A DNA stretch of 34,182 nt. It comes from Terana coerulea (taxonomy: Eukaryota > Basidiomycota > Agaricomycetes > Polyporales > Phanerochaetaceae). Location: positions 1-34,182 of the forward strand of contig JAKOGH010000512.1 of assembly GCA_024811115.1 (NCBI GenBank), written 5' to 3'. The position numbers were made by a program, and so were the translations under genes. How positions within the stretch are numbered: position 1 is the first letter of the stretch; every line of letters starts with the position of its first letter. Positions 12,303 through 23,052 of this stretch are shown here, one piece after another. The notes below the pieces were generated by a model, which did no database searches, was not told the DNA's origin, and saw only the letters and a list, made by a program, of their open reading frames with translations.

Positions 12303-14199
12303 CTACCGGAGCAATATTTTATATCTGTTGCATGACATGTGGCGCGGGCTTACAGCTTTCAGTAACATGATGACCGCATGGGTATGTACTGCTATTCTGA
12401 GTGTAATATGATTCATTTCGGCAAGGATAGTGTGATATAGTGGCTTCAATCACGCTCAACAGCGCGTTAAAGAGTACTGTAGACTGCAAGTTCGAGGGGC
12501 GAGGTGCACTTTTACTCACAAGTGGACGGTTCAGCAGTCCCTTGAGAGTTTCTCATCGGTGGAAGTGAGTCAATCGGGATGAACTAGGAAAAGAGCAAAA
12601 TGCATACGGCGATGGACGCCTTGGCCGACGTGAGGTTATTAACATTCTTGCGCTCCACCATGTAACGCTGAGTATCAGCGATGCCAGAACTGGAAAGTAT
12701 CCGAGTCACATTCGTGAAGGAGCTGATTGGATGTCACACAATTGAACAAGGCTCCGTCGTGTTTGGATAAAAGTTGCCGATGGGAAATGGCATTGTTCTC
12801 CGTAAGGAGATTTGTGCATCGCTTTAGCCCGTTGTGAGTGTACTGTGTACTACACCTGCTTCCCGCGGGCTATGTACTAAAATGATTGAAGTTCAGGATG
12901 ATTCAGCCGTAGCGCCAAGCCTAATACAGCACCTCGTGGAAGGCTCAGGTCGACCTCGAAGTAATAATTCACGGGCATAAGAGAACCGGAGCTGATCTTG
13001 AGATCCGATTTTCGAGTACATTATTTGTACTATTCGGTCAGACTATCGCATTAAGGAACTGTCGGCGTCAATACAGCTAAATAAATGAATGACATAACTA
13101 GCCAATTTATGAACAGTTCCCCAGAATATTGGACCCTCGGAGGTTGAAGGACTCAGACTCCAGAGCAACTCCAGAGACTAGGCAGCTGACCGACTCTGGT
13201 GAGATTGCATGAGACAAATAACGTCAAGCAGAGATTTTCACAATCGTTGCTGCTCTGTGGCCGTCACTGAAGGTTACTCGGACAAGAGCAATGCCTGGGT
13301 GATGGTCTTAGGGCTGGAGTACGGACGCTTCAGTAGCTAGCGCCCAAGTGGGTGTGCGCTAGGCTTACATAAGATTTTCAGCGCTCAATCGCATTGTGGC
13401 GTCGGGCTCGGGTTTGATCCTTTATTCGCATTGACTGCATCTCTGGCACAGCCTGAGGGCGAAGTTGAACCTTCAGCGTCGCAAAGACCTCTAGCTGCGC
13501 TCTTTGCCGGTAATCATTAAATTTCGAACGTGACAGCGCATACTCAACTGAGGCATCTTTTGCATATCCGGCGCATGTCTGCTAGCGAGGCATTTGCTAA
13601 TGGTAGAATGTGGCGTAGCTCGTGTGTGAGTTCTTCCATTCTCTCTCTATGCAAAATTTTTATTCGAAATAGTTCCACTACCACGACCTCATCTCGCTGC
13701 AACTTCTAGACCGTGACGAACGCGTCCACCGGCTCTACGCGGCAAAACTGGGACCTGTGTCGTGGGACACAATCCTCGGTGTATCACATCGAGATTGATA
13801 TGTGGCATTGTAGATTAGGACAACTTGACTCCTCATCTGAATCGAACCTTCTGGTTCTTGATTAACTGGCTCCGCTGCTCGTCTTGAATAACGGTGGAAG
13901 CCATATGCCTTGATGTGGCCTCACCTACAACACATGTCGGTCTCCTAGGATTGATTTTTGGCTCCCTCTGCTCAGATGCCCTGGGATCTCAAACAATCGA
14001 TTCCCGAGTGAGTGCTTCCGTGCCTCAAATGACCCAGAACTCCGCTGATATTGGGAATGCCATCAGGCCCTACCTCGGTGTCTATAGCACATAACCACAA
14101 ACGGCTCTCATCGGAGCCATGCTGCATTTGAGCTAGAATTAACGAGCATCAGGTCTTGTTTTCTTGTTTTGGGCAGTGTCTTTTTGGCGCCGCTGGGGG
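12303..14199. other. intergenic, 1.9 kb, no gene recognised
   Basis: No open frame above about 66 codons and no recognisable motif on either strand. The base composition is more AT-rich than the flanking genes. The right end should be the upstream promoter of the small Cys-containing gene. Confidence 0.5.
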
Positions 14200-14205
14200 T
14201 ATAAG
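14200..14205 (+). promoter_or_regulatory. TATA box of the 41-residue gene
   Basis: GGGGGTATAAGTATC gives a clear TATAAG core about 175 bp before the ATG at 14375. A likely 5' leader intron follows at 14274-14331 (58 nt, GTACGC donor, pyrimidine-rich end CTCTGTAG), which would bring the TATA box to about 115 nt from the start codon in the spliced leader. Confidence 0.6.
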
Positions 14206-14374
14206 TATCTGTGCATGCTCGCAGTTACTCGCCATCGTCTCTCCGAGTTGAGTCTCCTCACTACTAAACCACTGTACGCATCTTCTACACCCCACCACTT
14301 TACATCACTAAAAGCCCTCTTTTCTCTGTAGGCTTGACTAAACGAAGCTACCTTCTCCCAAACCCATCGCCATT

Positions 14375-14566
14375 ATGCCTGCTGCCGAAGAAAAAGTACG
14401 TGATCTCTGCTTCAACGATATGGCACCTGGCCTACATGTTCTAATTGGTACCTCTACCTAGCCCCCCGTCGATTATGCCGCTCGCTGCCCCACTTGCGGC
14501 GGTTGGATGAATAGTACTCGCAACGGGGCGGTCCACGTCTGCACCGGCGAGGGTGTCAGGAAGTGA
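14375..14566 (+). CDS. 41-residue Cys-containing small protein, two exons
   Basis: A very short gene built from splice signals. Exon 1 (14375-14395) encodes MPAAEEK; a 66-nt GT-AG intron follows (14396-14461); exon 2 (14462-14566) encodes 34 residues and ends in TGA. The protein carries the CPTCGGWMN motif and a third Cys in VHVCTG, which is suggestive of a half zinc ribbon, although one Cys short of a complete four-ligand site. It has no signal peptide or membrane segment. Support comes from the strong TATA box, the probable leader intron, the clean donor GTACGT and acceptor CCTAG, the phase-0 junction and the codon use. I do not recognise a family and propose no function. Chance is possible, given the length, but the combination of promoter, two introns and motif argues for a real gene. 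Confidence 0.6.
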
Positions 14567-14930
14567 CTGTCAGACGTATAGCAGTGCGTTGCAGTACAGC
14601 CATTAACGAGCTGCCCCGTAACTTACCCTTTTATGTGGCTCCATTGTAGGTTCTCATGTGGCCAAGATACAGTTATACGGATGCTGTCCTGCATCTGTTA
14701 CCTCTGAATCTTGTTACAGTCTGCACATGGCGCCTTCCTGCCTACTCTCAATGTGACTCCCTTGTGTACAATAGCTATCTTGCCAATTGGTTGATCTCGA
14801 ATGCTGTGTGTTTAGTGTCTGCATTAAAACCAACCAGGTCCGAGCACCACGCAAAGCTACGCGTTGACCTGAGTACTCAAAGTTCAATATGTCCGTGCTG
14901 CTATGCTTGTCTATGTTCCTCGTTCTTGAT
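14567..14930. other. spacer between small gene and TIR element
   Basis: It holds the probable 3' end of the small gene and nothing else recognised. A 151-codon open frame beginning at 14656 runs through this spacer into the repeat element and is treated as fortuitous. Confidence 0.45.
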
Positions 14931-15202
14931 ATACTGTACTTTACCGACCGAAGCGGATGGTCACAGGTCACAGAGGGCCGCGGCCGCCGCTTATGAAGCG
15001 TCGGTCACTGGTCACACGGCCCGACGACGCTCTGTGATCTACACATATACACACCTCAATTTTCAGCGCCTGCGGCGCCGTTACCCAATTGACACCGCTT
15101 GGGCCATGTAGTCACAGGTCACAGCCTGCCTCGGCGGTGCGTCCGCATCATATGTTTTAGGTCACGGTCACAAGGGCCGCTTCGGTCGGCAAAGTAGAGT
15201 AT
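14931..15202. mobile_element. short terminal-inverted-repeat element (MITE-like), 272 bp
   Basis: The two ends are near-perfect inverted repeats of 26 bp: left 14931-14956 and right 15177-15202, sharing the core CCGACCGAAGCGG with two mismatches outside it. Inside each end and in the middle lie GGTCAC motifs, arranged as GGTCACAGGTCAC on the left and GGTCACGGTCAC on the right, like the subterminal transposase-binding repeats of DNA transposons. It has no coding capacity of its own. I could not find a convincing target-site duplication. The right end is 23 bp before the mature tRNA-Glu sequence. Confidence 0.6.
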
Positions 15203-15225
15203 TTGTTTAGCACATTTCCTTATTA

Positions 15226-15297
15226 TCCGATATGGTGTAGTGGCTAACATTATCGCCTCTCACGCGATAGCCCGGGGTTCAATTCCCCGTGTCGGAA
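15226..15297 (+). tRNA. tRNA-Glu, anticodon CUC
   Basis: A complete 72-nt cloverleaf without intron. The acceptor stem TCCGATA pairs with TGTCGGA, followed by discriminator A at 15297. The anticodon stem TATCGC/GCGATA encloses the loop CTCTCAC, giving anticodon CTC, which reads GAG. The T arm is CGGGG-TTCAATT-CCCCG, so the B box (GGTTCAATTCC) is intact, and the A box lies in TGGTGTAGTGGCTAACA. A run of six T follows at 15323. All features fit a functional pol III gene. Confidence 0.95.
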
Positions 15298-15749
15298 TAA
15301 CCGCCTGCAAATGTCCTTTTGCTTTTTTCCCTCTCTTTTCTCTCGTCCGCTAGCCTAATGCCTTAAGGCTTATAGTTACACAGTTACACTGTCACAGATC
15401 CAAATTTATTATTGCACCAGGCCTGCCCATCACGAATTCACGGTTCGCGAATCTTCATATTCCAGAGACCAGCACCTGTCAACTGCTGGTCTTCATGTGA
15501 CATGCGACGTACGCCGCTTCACCATAGTCAGTTTGAGCCCTGGTCCTGGCATCCGTTCTGCGCAAACTTTCGCGAACGTTTACAGTACGTTGACATCAGC
15601 CCAGAACGAGTAACAATCATTTCGATCATTCAAACGACATATTTCGACAAATTCTGGGACATATCGATATTGCCGCCGCCAGCCTGCGGCCTGGAAGTCT
15701 ATAATCTACGCAAATTTGTTGCCCCTACCATGCCCTACGAACGGAGCAG
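15298..15749. other. spacer between tRNA-Glu and MYND gene
   Basis: Apart from the terminator no feature was seen. The MYND gene (leftward) ends at 15750, so its 3' untranslated region should lie here. That gene's last codons read AAG-AAG-GTA-TGA, so a donor-like GTATGA overlaps the stop and a further 3' exon cannot be fully excluded. Confidence 0.4.
15323..15328 (+). terminator. pol III terminator of tRNA-Glu
   Basis: TTTTTT on the coding strand 25 nt after the mature tRNA end; a weaker TTTT at 15317-15320 precedes it. Runs of four or more T end pol III transcription. Confidence 0.75.
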
Positions 15750-17052
15750 TCATACCTTCTTCTGAGTGCCCAGGGTTTCAATAGCAGATGTCCTGAACTC
15801 TTTCATGAGCTCGTTGTTTGCGGCGGTCGTCGTGACCTGCACCGGCTTCCCTCCCAGCGGGTTCGGGAACTCCAGCCTGTATTCGTGCTTCCTGGTATTC
15901 ACGCCCGACTCCTCGCCAGAGCTCGATGGCCCGGCCCTCATGTCCCATGCGCCAGCGGTCGTCGCCTGCAGAAGCTCCATGCGCGGCTGGTAAGTCGACG
16001 GGTCCGCAAAGTTGATGGGCTTGCGGGCAGACGCGCCGTCGGCCCCCTCGAGGACGGTCTGGCGCATCGATGCTGCCAGTTCGTCAACAGGTGCGCCTTT
16101 GCCGCAGAACGGCTTGTGTCGCTTCCAGTCCTACAAATGTCTGTTAGTGGGATCGCTGGCACAAGCCATGTGTGCGGGCGACGTACGTTTTTCTGGCACA
16201 CCTTGCTGCAGTATGGCGGCTTGCCCTCCGCGGCGCACTTACCCGCACACCGCTGCAGCGCTGCCTTGTGCGTCGCCTGGACGCCGCAGCCCCGCGCGGC
16301 GCATATATACGCGTTAGGGTCTTTGCGCAGCTTACGCTCCCGCTTGTCGTCCTCCGCCTCGACCTCGGCCTCCGCCTCGACCTCGGCCTTGAGCCGATCT
16401 ACCGCGCGCCAGAGCTCGGTCAGCTTCTCGAACCGGTCGGTGCTCACGCCGGGGTGTTTGCAGTCCTCTTGGCAGCGGAACCCCACGCGCTCGACGCAGA
16501 TGCCGATGGTCAGGGCCACAGGCGCAACAAAGCCGAGCGCGCAGGCCTCGTTGGCAGCCACGGCGGCGCGCCACAGCGAGTCAATGCTCCAGCACCTGCG
16601 GTTGTCCTTGTCGATGCGCTTCTCGAAATTGATGTTAGCCATGACGACCCATGCGCGTGCGACGAGGGGACGTGGGGCGTTGTAGGGGTTGGTGCGATCG
16701 ATGAGCTTGAAGAGGAGCTGGACTGCTTCATCTTCGTTCTTAGATGTTGTGACACCGGTGCACAGTCTGTTGTAAGAGAGAAATGTGTGGGCGTGATTCA
16801 AGGAAAGGTAGTGGCGTACCTCAAAACCAGATCCAGCGCGTCGTCCGCATTGCCCACGAGCACTCCTATCCTGACGTCCCCAACCTTCCGGCGCATAAGA
16901 TACTGCATGTTCTCTCGAACGCTCTGCTGCAGGTCGGAGATGCCAGGGACAGAATAGCATGAGTTCATGCGCAGTTGGACGTATGGGGTGACCGAGTTCC
17001 ATTCGTCTAGGCCCCAGTGTCGCAGCGGTAAGGTCGTGATGTCGTGAAGCAT
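15750..17052 (-). CDS. MYND-type zinc finger protein, copy 1 (intact)
   Basis: A 397-residue protein with three exons: 17052-16820, 16766-16187 and 16130-15750; introns are 53 and 56 nt and all phases agree. The MYND finger, a protein-interaction zinc fold, has ligands Cys233, Cys238, Cys251, Cys255, Cys264, Cys268, His276 and Cys280; the last intron splits the finger just before DWKRHKPFC. The region before it is helical and rich in Ala and Leu, with the family-specific FRCQEDCKHPG, followed by a highly charged linker of Ala-Glu-Val repeats (about residues 197-223). No SET or other catalytic domain is present, so it is probably an adaptor or regulator. Start at 17052 is the first in-frame ATG, with a TATA box about 90 bp upstream. 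Two paralogs follow in the window: 29283-30343 (frame-broken) and 33268-34182 (decayed), with introns in the same places. Confidence 0.88.
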
Positions 17053-17138
17053 GGTGGCTACAGCTTGTTGTAAACCGGACCGAGTGGGGTAGACAGCGGG
17101 GAATGCAACAATAATATCCAGAGACGAGAAGCCCTAGT

Positions 17139-17144
17139 CTTATA
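17139..17144 (-). promoter_or_regulatory. TATA box of MYND copy 1
   Basis: CATATAAGAC on the minus strand gives TATAAG about 90 bp upstream of the start codon at 17052. The distance suits a short leader. Confidence 0.55.
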
Positions 17145-19052
17145 TGCATGAGAGTCTAGGCACGACGCAAACGAACTGAGCATAAAGGGCCACAGGCCAC
17201 AGCACAAGCCAAAGGGGTCCAATCCGAGTGAGGCCCGGTAATTTCATCCATGTGAGTACTGTCGATTCCGAGGGCCCGAGACGACGTCGGACGTTGAGGC
17301 GAGCGAGTAAGAAGCGGGAGACGCAAGTTACCAAGTACAGATCGTTCGTGTAAAGGATCCGGAGAGCAGTACTGCGCGGGCAGGAGCAGACGAAACGTCA
17401 CCGACAACCGTGACAGGCACGCACGTGCTCTCGTTACGGCTGCTGTTTTCGGCGTCACTTCCAGGCTTTGGCTGCAGCCGCAATTGTATCCGGACGACGG
17501 CTTCGCCATGTCTCCCAACTCCGACAAGGCGAACTACATGTCCTCCTCGATATACCCACCGCAACCTGTGGTAGACCTGGCTCTGCACGTTTGATCGTGG
17601 CCTTGTGGCTTTACCGACCGGCGTGAGGCCTTGAGGCCTCTGGTATTTGCCGAAGTCAAGCTCTGCAGATGAGCTCTTAACACGCTCTCACATGAAGCTC
17701 GAGGGATCGCTGGCTTACGCGCATACGCAAAGTTTGGTCGGATGGCGCATGTACAGGATGGGAAATGGCGCGGACGAACAACGCAAAGCTGCGGAGGGCT
17801 GTCTGTTCAAACGTTCATGTCTGAGAGGTGCGTCTACTTACCGTAGTGAGTAGAAAGCCCCTTCTCATTGGCTTGGAAAGAACCCACGTCTACTTCTGCA
17901 GGGCGTATACCCTCATGTGCACTCTGCCAATCGGGCATCGCTTCTCGACCCTCTTGTGGATCTCAACGTATCCTCTCGGCGAACGTGATAAACCTTCACG
18001 TTGCGCCTCATGAGACGTCAGGTACGGTTCCACACTTGCTGTATCTTGCGGCGTCATTGAATGAGCTTGTGCACCATCTTGCAGGTTATACAATCTGCAG
18101 CTGGTATCAAATTGCTCTGGAGCAGGTCTCTCGTCTCCGTGCTGGATTTGTCGCAACAGGCAAGCCCAACTCGCGCTGCACTGAAATGGAAGAGGCCATA
18201 CGCATGGTCAGTGATAATCTTGTACTCTTGGTCCTTATCTGAATCTGGTTGACCGGCAGGCTCCCGCCGCAAGGACTTGAACCTTACATGCAAGACTTCT
18301 CGGGCGGTCAGAAGAGTGAAGGGAGTCCGCATGCCTTCACATTGGAAGGGGCGCAGGGCCTGTACACGGCCGTGCGCCTGTGCCTAGAATCATGCGATGC
18401 AACTCGAGATGGAAACAAGATGGCTGTACGCGCCTACAGCATGTGATTTGCGCAGACGCAAGGTGCTCCGTCTATGCAGGGAACGGCCTCAGGAACAGCC
18501 TCCGTGGTAATTTGCAGCCTACCCGTCCGTCCGCCGCAGCTGTCCAGCCGTGTCACAGCTTCTGTGTAAGCCATCTGTCACCACTTTGGTTCGCGTTCCT
18601 CGGGGTTCCTCGGTGAGTAGAAGATGCTTGACATACAATTGATGCCAGACTCATGTCAGGATTGAGGCAGTTGCAGCTCCAACATGCTAGCAGTCTATAC
18701 CTATTTTTTTTTCGAACGCTAAGGCTTTGCGTGTGTTCCGCAACCGTGAAGAGCGCGTCGAAGTCAAGCGCGCCGACGACAAATGGCGTGGCTTTCATGT
18801 ACAGCACCGGTTTTGCAGACAGGCACAAACTCCGCAGCGGGTCTGTATGCATAGGAGAACTTGGATCCTTATCAACACGAGGCAAGCGCAAGGCGCAGGC
18901 GCTTTGGCCGGAAACGCTCGAACCGCTCGTACACTGGTAGCATTGTCCCTCCGTGTTGCTCTCTGCCTCCTCTACACAGTCCTCTCCGTCCGATTGCCCA
19001 GCCCAGTATTCGTGAATAAACCCGGACTAGCCTCGAAGTGAGCTCCCCTCGC
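17145..19052. other. intergenic, 1.9 kb, no gene recognised
   Basis: Open frames of up to about 120 codons occur on both strands, but none shows a family motif, and no chain of exons with phase-compatible splice sites could be built. The stretch lies between the promoter of MYND copy 1 and the start of DUF6535 gene 2, so it holds both upstream regions. A lineage-specific or decayed gene cannot be excluded. Confidence 0.45.
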
Positions 19053-22000
19053 ATGGATTCCGACACCAAGGAGGTGGGTTCGCACATTCGGTCGCATATC
19101 GAGTCTTTGGAAACTCACCAATGACCCTCGTGGTTTGCTAGACCCCGACCAAGGACAAGCAAACAGGATGGCCTGTCATCGAGGAGTATATGAAGAAGCA
19201 CGACGATGAGATGATGAAGGAGTATTCGGAGGATATCGATACTCTCTTGGTTCTGGTACGCCGTGACTTGTTCTCAGCACTGGAAGCAATCCCATGTGTT
19301 TTCATAAGGACGGTCTCTTCTCCGCCGTGGTCACCGGTTTCGTCGTCCCGGCCTACTCGATGCTTCAACCGGACAATTCACAACTTTCCACCATGCTCCT
19401 CGCAAACATCTCTACGCAGCTGCAGAGCTTCCACCTCTATCCCTCATACGTCAACTCCACCTCATCCCCATCGACCTCCTCGCCTGGATTCACGCCGACA
19501 AGCTCAGCCCGCTGGATCAATATTCTGTGGTTTCTGAGCCTGCTGCTCAGCCTCATGTCTGCGGTGCTTGGCATCTTCGCAAAGCAATGGATTCGCGCAT
19601 ATCTCTCCTGGAATAAATCGACCGCTTTACCCGAGGAGAACATCGCGATACGACAGTTGCGTTTCGAGGCATGGGAGGAATGGCACACTGTGACGTTCAT
19701 CTCCAGCATCCCGGCCTTACTCGAGCTGGCCGTTGTGCTGTTTGTAATTGGCCTAGTCATCTTCGCTTGGACCTTGGACTTCGCTCTGGCCATCATCATC
19801 ACTGTTGCTGTCGGACTTTTCCTTCTCCTGATTGCTACCCTCACTGCCCTTCCTACTTTTTTCGCGCGCTGCCCGTACAAGTCTCCCACAGCGTGGGCGT
19901 GTGTCAGATTGGGCAAGGCAGCTCCGCACATTTTTGCCAGGACACATCGCCTACTTGTCATGTTGCTTCAATTCCTTCCTTGCGACTCGATCACTGCCAT
20001 CGCGGCCACAATGTCGATTCTCGAGGAACTTAACAATGACCCATATGCCATGAATGCACACGCATACACCTGGAGACTACGAGACGTGGAAGGCGCAGGA
20101 GCAAGGAAGCTGCCAGATGATCGCGGGGAAATGGTGTCCGGCTCAATTGCTGTTGCTCGTGCAGTGACGGACTCGTCGGGGAACGACGTGGCATGGTTAA
20201 ATGCAGCCATCGCTGCAGTCTTGGCAGACGTTGTACACTGTCAATCTCTGCTACGAGCTGGTCGCTGGGTTTTCGCTGCATCACAAGACTCGTACATCAC
20301 TGGCCAACTTTCAGCATGCACCCTCTCAGGCTTCAGTTCCAACAACTTTTACGTGGATATCACCCCCGCCTCCCAGAGCAGTTCTTTGCTGCTGCAAGGA
20401 GCATCGCACTTTTATATATGCTTGATCTTGCTATGCGTTCTCGCTCCATGGTGCATAACCACCGCAGGGTTTTTATTTTCCATTTACGACGGATGCCATG
20501 GACACCAGCTCATATCAACAGGCTGAGCCAACGGAATGGTGGCCAGCTTCTGCCAACGGTTTCTGCCTTGCTATCATTTTATGGCCGTACTCAAGTCAGG
20601 GAGTGGTGTGGAAACTATCTTCTTTCCCAATTCTCAGCGCATACCATACAACTTACGCAAGTCATATCCGGATCATCAAATCTCGCCGACTTCCACTCCC
20701 AGAATATGTCAATAGGGCTGCACCGCGTTGTTCCACAATGTTACAGTGCAATGCTGGTAGCGATGCTGTTCCTCGTTCTTGAATCAGATCTTAGTACCCG
20801 CGAAGCTTTCATCGAGCACCATGAAGCCCGCGTCAACAACCATCAAGCCCGCGTTGTTCAGGACACCATTCTTTACATCATGAATGACGTTCACAATGAT
20901 GGACGGAAAGAACGCTTCGACACGGCACTTCCTGGTATGCGCACAGAGCTTCTCAAGTGCTACACAGCAGTCTTCGGGCCGCCGCGTATTTTTCAGCAGG
21001 AAGGCCGTGTCAAGTTTCAGACTCGTAGGTCCTATTGGTTGCTTCAGAGCTAGCTTGCGCACGAGCTCACGTTTGTAACATCCAAGGTCCTTCTGGCGTG
21101 CTTGAAGATACAGTATGGATCGACTTGTTGAAGACGTATCCGCTTAATGATAGCTCGTCGCTGGAGGATCGCGATATATACAGAAGCATCGTGGTAACAG
21201 GTCTGGGCATCCGAGGACTGTGCCGGACGTTCTTGCAGCACATGACTCTCTCTCTGCGCGGCACTCGAGAGTACGGCTGGAGCAACCTCAGGGCTTCGAT
21301 TTGGATGTCGGCGGTGCTGTGTATGTCGCACAAGTCCTTGAGCCACGGGTATCCCCCGAGCAGTTGGGAAACCTGCGCGGAACTCCTTTCCAGATGGTGT
21401 CCAGCGGAGCTCCAGGCGTTCATCGCCGCATATCAGGCTTCGGCGGATTTGATCGACAATGCGGAGACCGACCTAGTTAGGTTTTATGCACTTATGGGAA
21501 ATGTCGAGCCCCTCGAAGAACCCCGCTCCTCTGTCAATGCAAGTGCCCGTCCTCACGTCGCCATTCTCGCCGGATACGCCGCAGGCCCAACCTCTGCACC
21601 GTTAGCGGTATGGAGGGTCTGCACATGGAGACCACCCCGCCTCGCCTCAACGCGCTGACGACGAACCGTGTCGTACCTCACACGATATCCCACCGGACTC
21701 TTCCGCTTCGTTCCAAACAGCTCGCGCCGTCGAACCGACTGATACCGACACCATCACCACCGCTTCCTCCCCACATCCTCTTGCGTTCAGGTCTCGCAAG
21801 TTTAGTGATAGCGCTATCCGAGGCACGGTAGGCCCGGATCCTCAGTCGTCCCATCCCGACCACGAGCCTCCCCTCGCCCATAGCGAACATGACGCAGCCG
21901 GCACCGCGGGCACGTCAGTCCCCGGCACGACGTCGGAAGCCCAGGCGGGAGCTACGCGTACCGCCAGACCCCTGGCGTTCCCCACGACTCGTCGCCGCCA

Positions 22001-22082
22001 CTATCCCCTTCACGCCCAAAATCGCATGTCTACACAGACAATGCGCATGCCGAGCACATCCCGACGTCTGTTCTCGCTCTGA
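19053..22082 (+). CDS. DUF6535 domain membrane protein, copy 2 (frame breaks)
   Basis: A paralog of the gene at 2822-6041, function unknown. Exons: 19053-19073 (MDSDTKE), 19142-19255, 19309-21024 and 21087 onward, with introns of 68, 53 and 62 nt; the first two introns sit exactly where copy 1 has them. The conserved parts are GWPVIEEYMKKHDDEMMKEY, LLVLDGLFSAV, the segment INILWFLSLLLSLMSAVLGI, two further membrane helices and RCPYKSPTAWA. At 20363-20367 (CCCCC) one base is missing: adding one C joins NFYVDITP to RLPEQFFAAARSIALLY, and exon 3 then has the phase needed at its donor. Without it the frame stops at 20526. After SAPLA (about 21608) the frame ends at 21658, but another frame stays open from 21609 to 22082 and is Ser/Thr/Pro/Asp-rich like the copy 1 tail; it may be the true C-terminus through a second slip or an unseen intron. 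The end is therefore uncertain. Confidence 0.78.
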
Positions 22083-23052
22083 CGCATCCCGCTTCAGACA
22101 TACACCGACCGTTGAGAGAGACGCACCCGGGCAGCGCGCCGCACGACGAGGACGCCAGTACAAGCACGACCACGCTAACATCACGCTCAGTAATCCCGTA
22201 GGCCGTAACACCGAGGACCCGGAGAGACGGGAAGGCGGCGGAGCCTGGCTGGTACATGACCCACCGCCCCCGGGTACACGACAGTCTCGCTCAACAGCTG
22301 ATTTCTGGTTTCTGCCTTATTTTGTTCTTGAGTCGAATGACAGTTCGGAGTCGGCGCGCGTAACAGGTGTAGCTCCATTATTTGAATATGCTAGGCTTTG
22401 AACTCGGATCGTAACACAACTTGTCTCGGCCATAGACACTTCGCGTTTCGTCGTCCATGTGTTGTGAAATCTTGTATTGTGTATCGCTCCTTTTCAAAGA
22501 AATAAGTCCTCGCACAATTTTCAGAGTTCATATCTCCCGCGGCGCCAAGTTGCGAAAACAACGAAAACAAATGCGATAGCAATGCGCGACAACAACGAAA
22601 GCTAAACGACGGAGCGCGTAAACAAGAAAACATCCGCCTCCACATGTCCTCTACCGGGACAGAGTATGGCGGGCCACAGAGTATTACGAGAATCCTACGG
22701 TACGGTATGCGGTATCACGGTGTTCCGACGGGAGCGCGACAGCGATGGCGAAGAGAGCGAGGGGACCAGATGCCGGGGGAAGCGCAGTTCAGCGTCACCA
22801 GAGGAGACGAGAGCTGACCGACCCGAGGACATAGGTGGATAGTGATGTTGGCGAAAACAATGAGCGTGACGAGAAGCGACTGGTGTCAACCACTTCCGGG
22901 GAAGGGCCGACTGTCGTTACCCAGTGGAGAGAGCGCGAAAGAGTGACAGCGAGGAAAGAAAAGAAAGGAAGGAAGCGGGTGGTCAAACACGAGGTCTTGA
23001 GTCGAAGCCGGCGGTGCAAGCAATGTTGAACATTGGTCTTGTAGTGACGCAT
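22083..23052. other. intergenic between convergent genes
   Basis: DUF6535 gene 2 reads into this stretch from the left and the P450 gene from the right, so it should hold both 3' ends. Open frames such as 21889-22401 overlap the uncertain tail of the first gene in another phase. Purine-rich sequence occurs at 22700-22980. No further feature was seen. Confidence 0.45.

Noticed and set aside
14656..15111. 151-codon open frame on the plus strand
   Set aside because: It runs into the TIR element through its repeats and has no motif or splice context; judged fortuitous.
16172..16957. 261-codon open frame on the plus strand (and an 81-codon one on the minus strand)
   Set aside because: It lies entirely opposite MYND copy 1, whose zinc ligands, phases and paralogs prove the minus-strand frame. 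The plus-strand frame is a shadow caused by GC-rich third positions.
17328..17588. Minus-strand open frames upstream of MYND copy 1
   Set aside because: They overlap each other in several phases, have no motif and lie upstream of that gene's TATA box; treated as chance.
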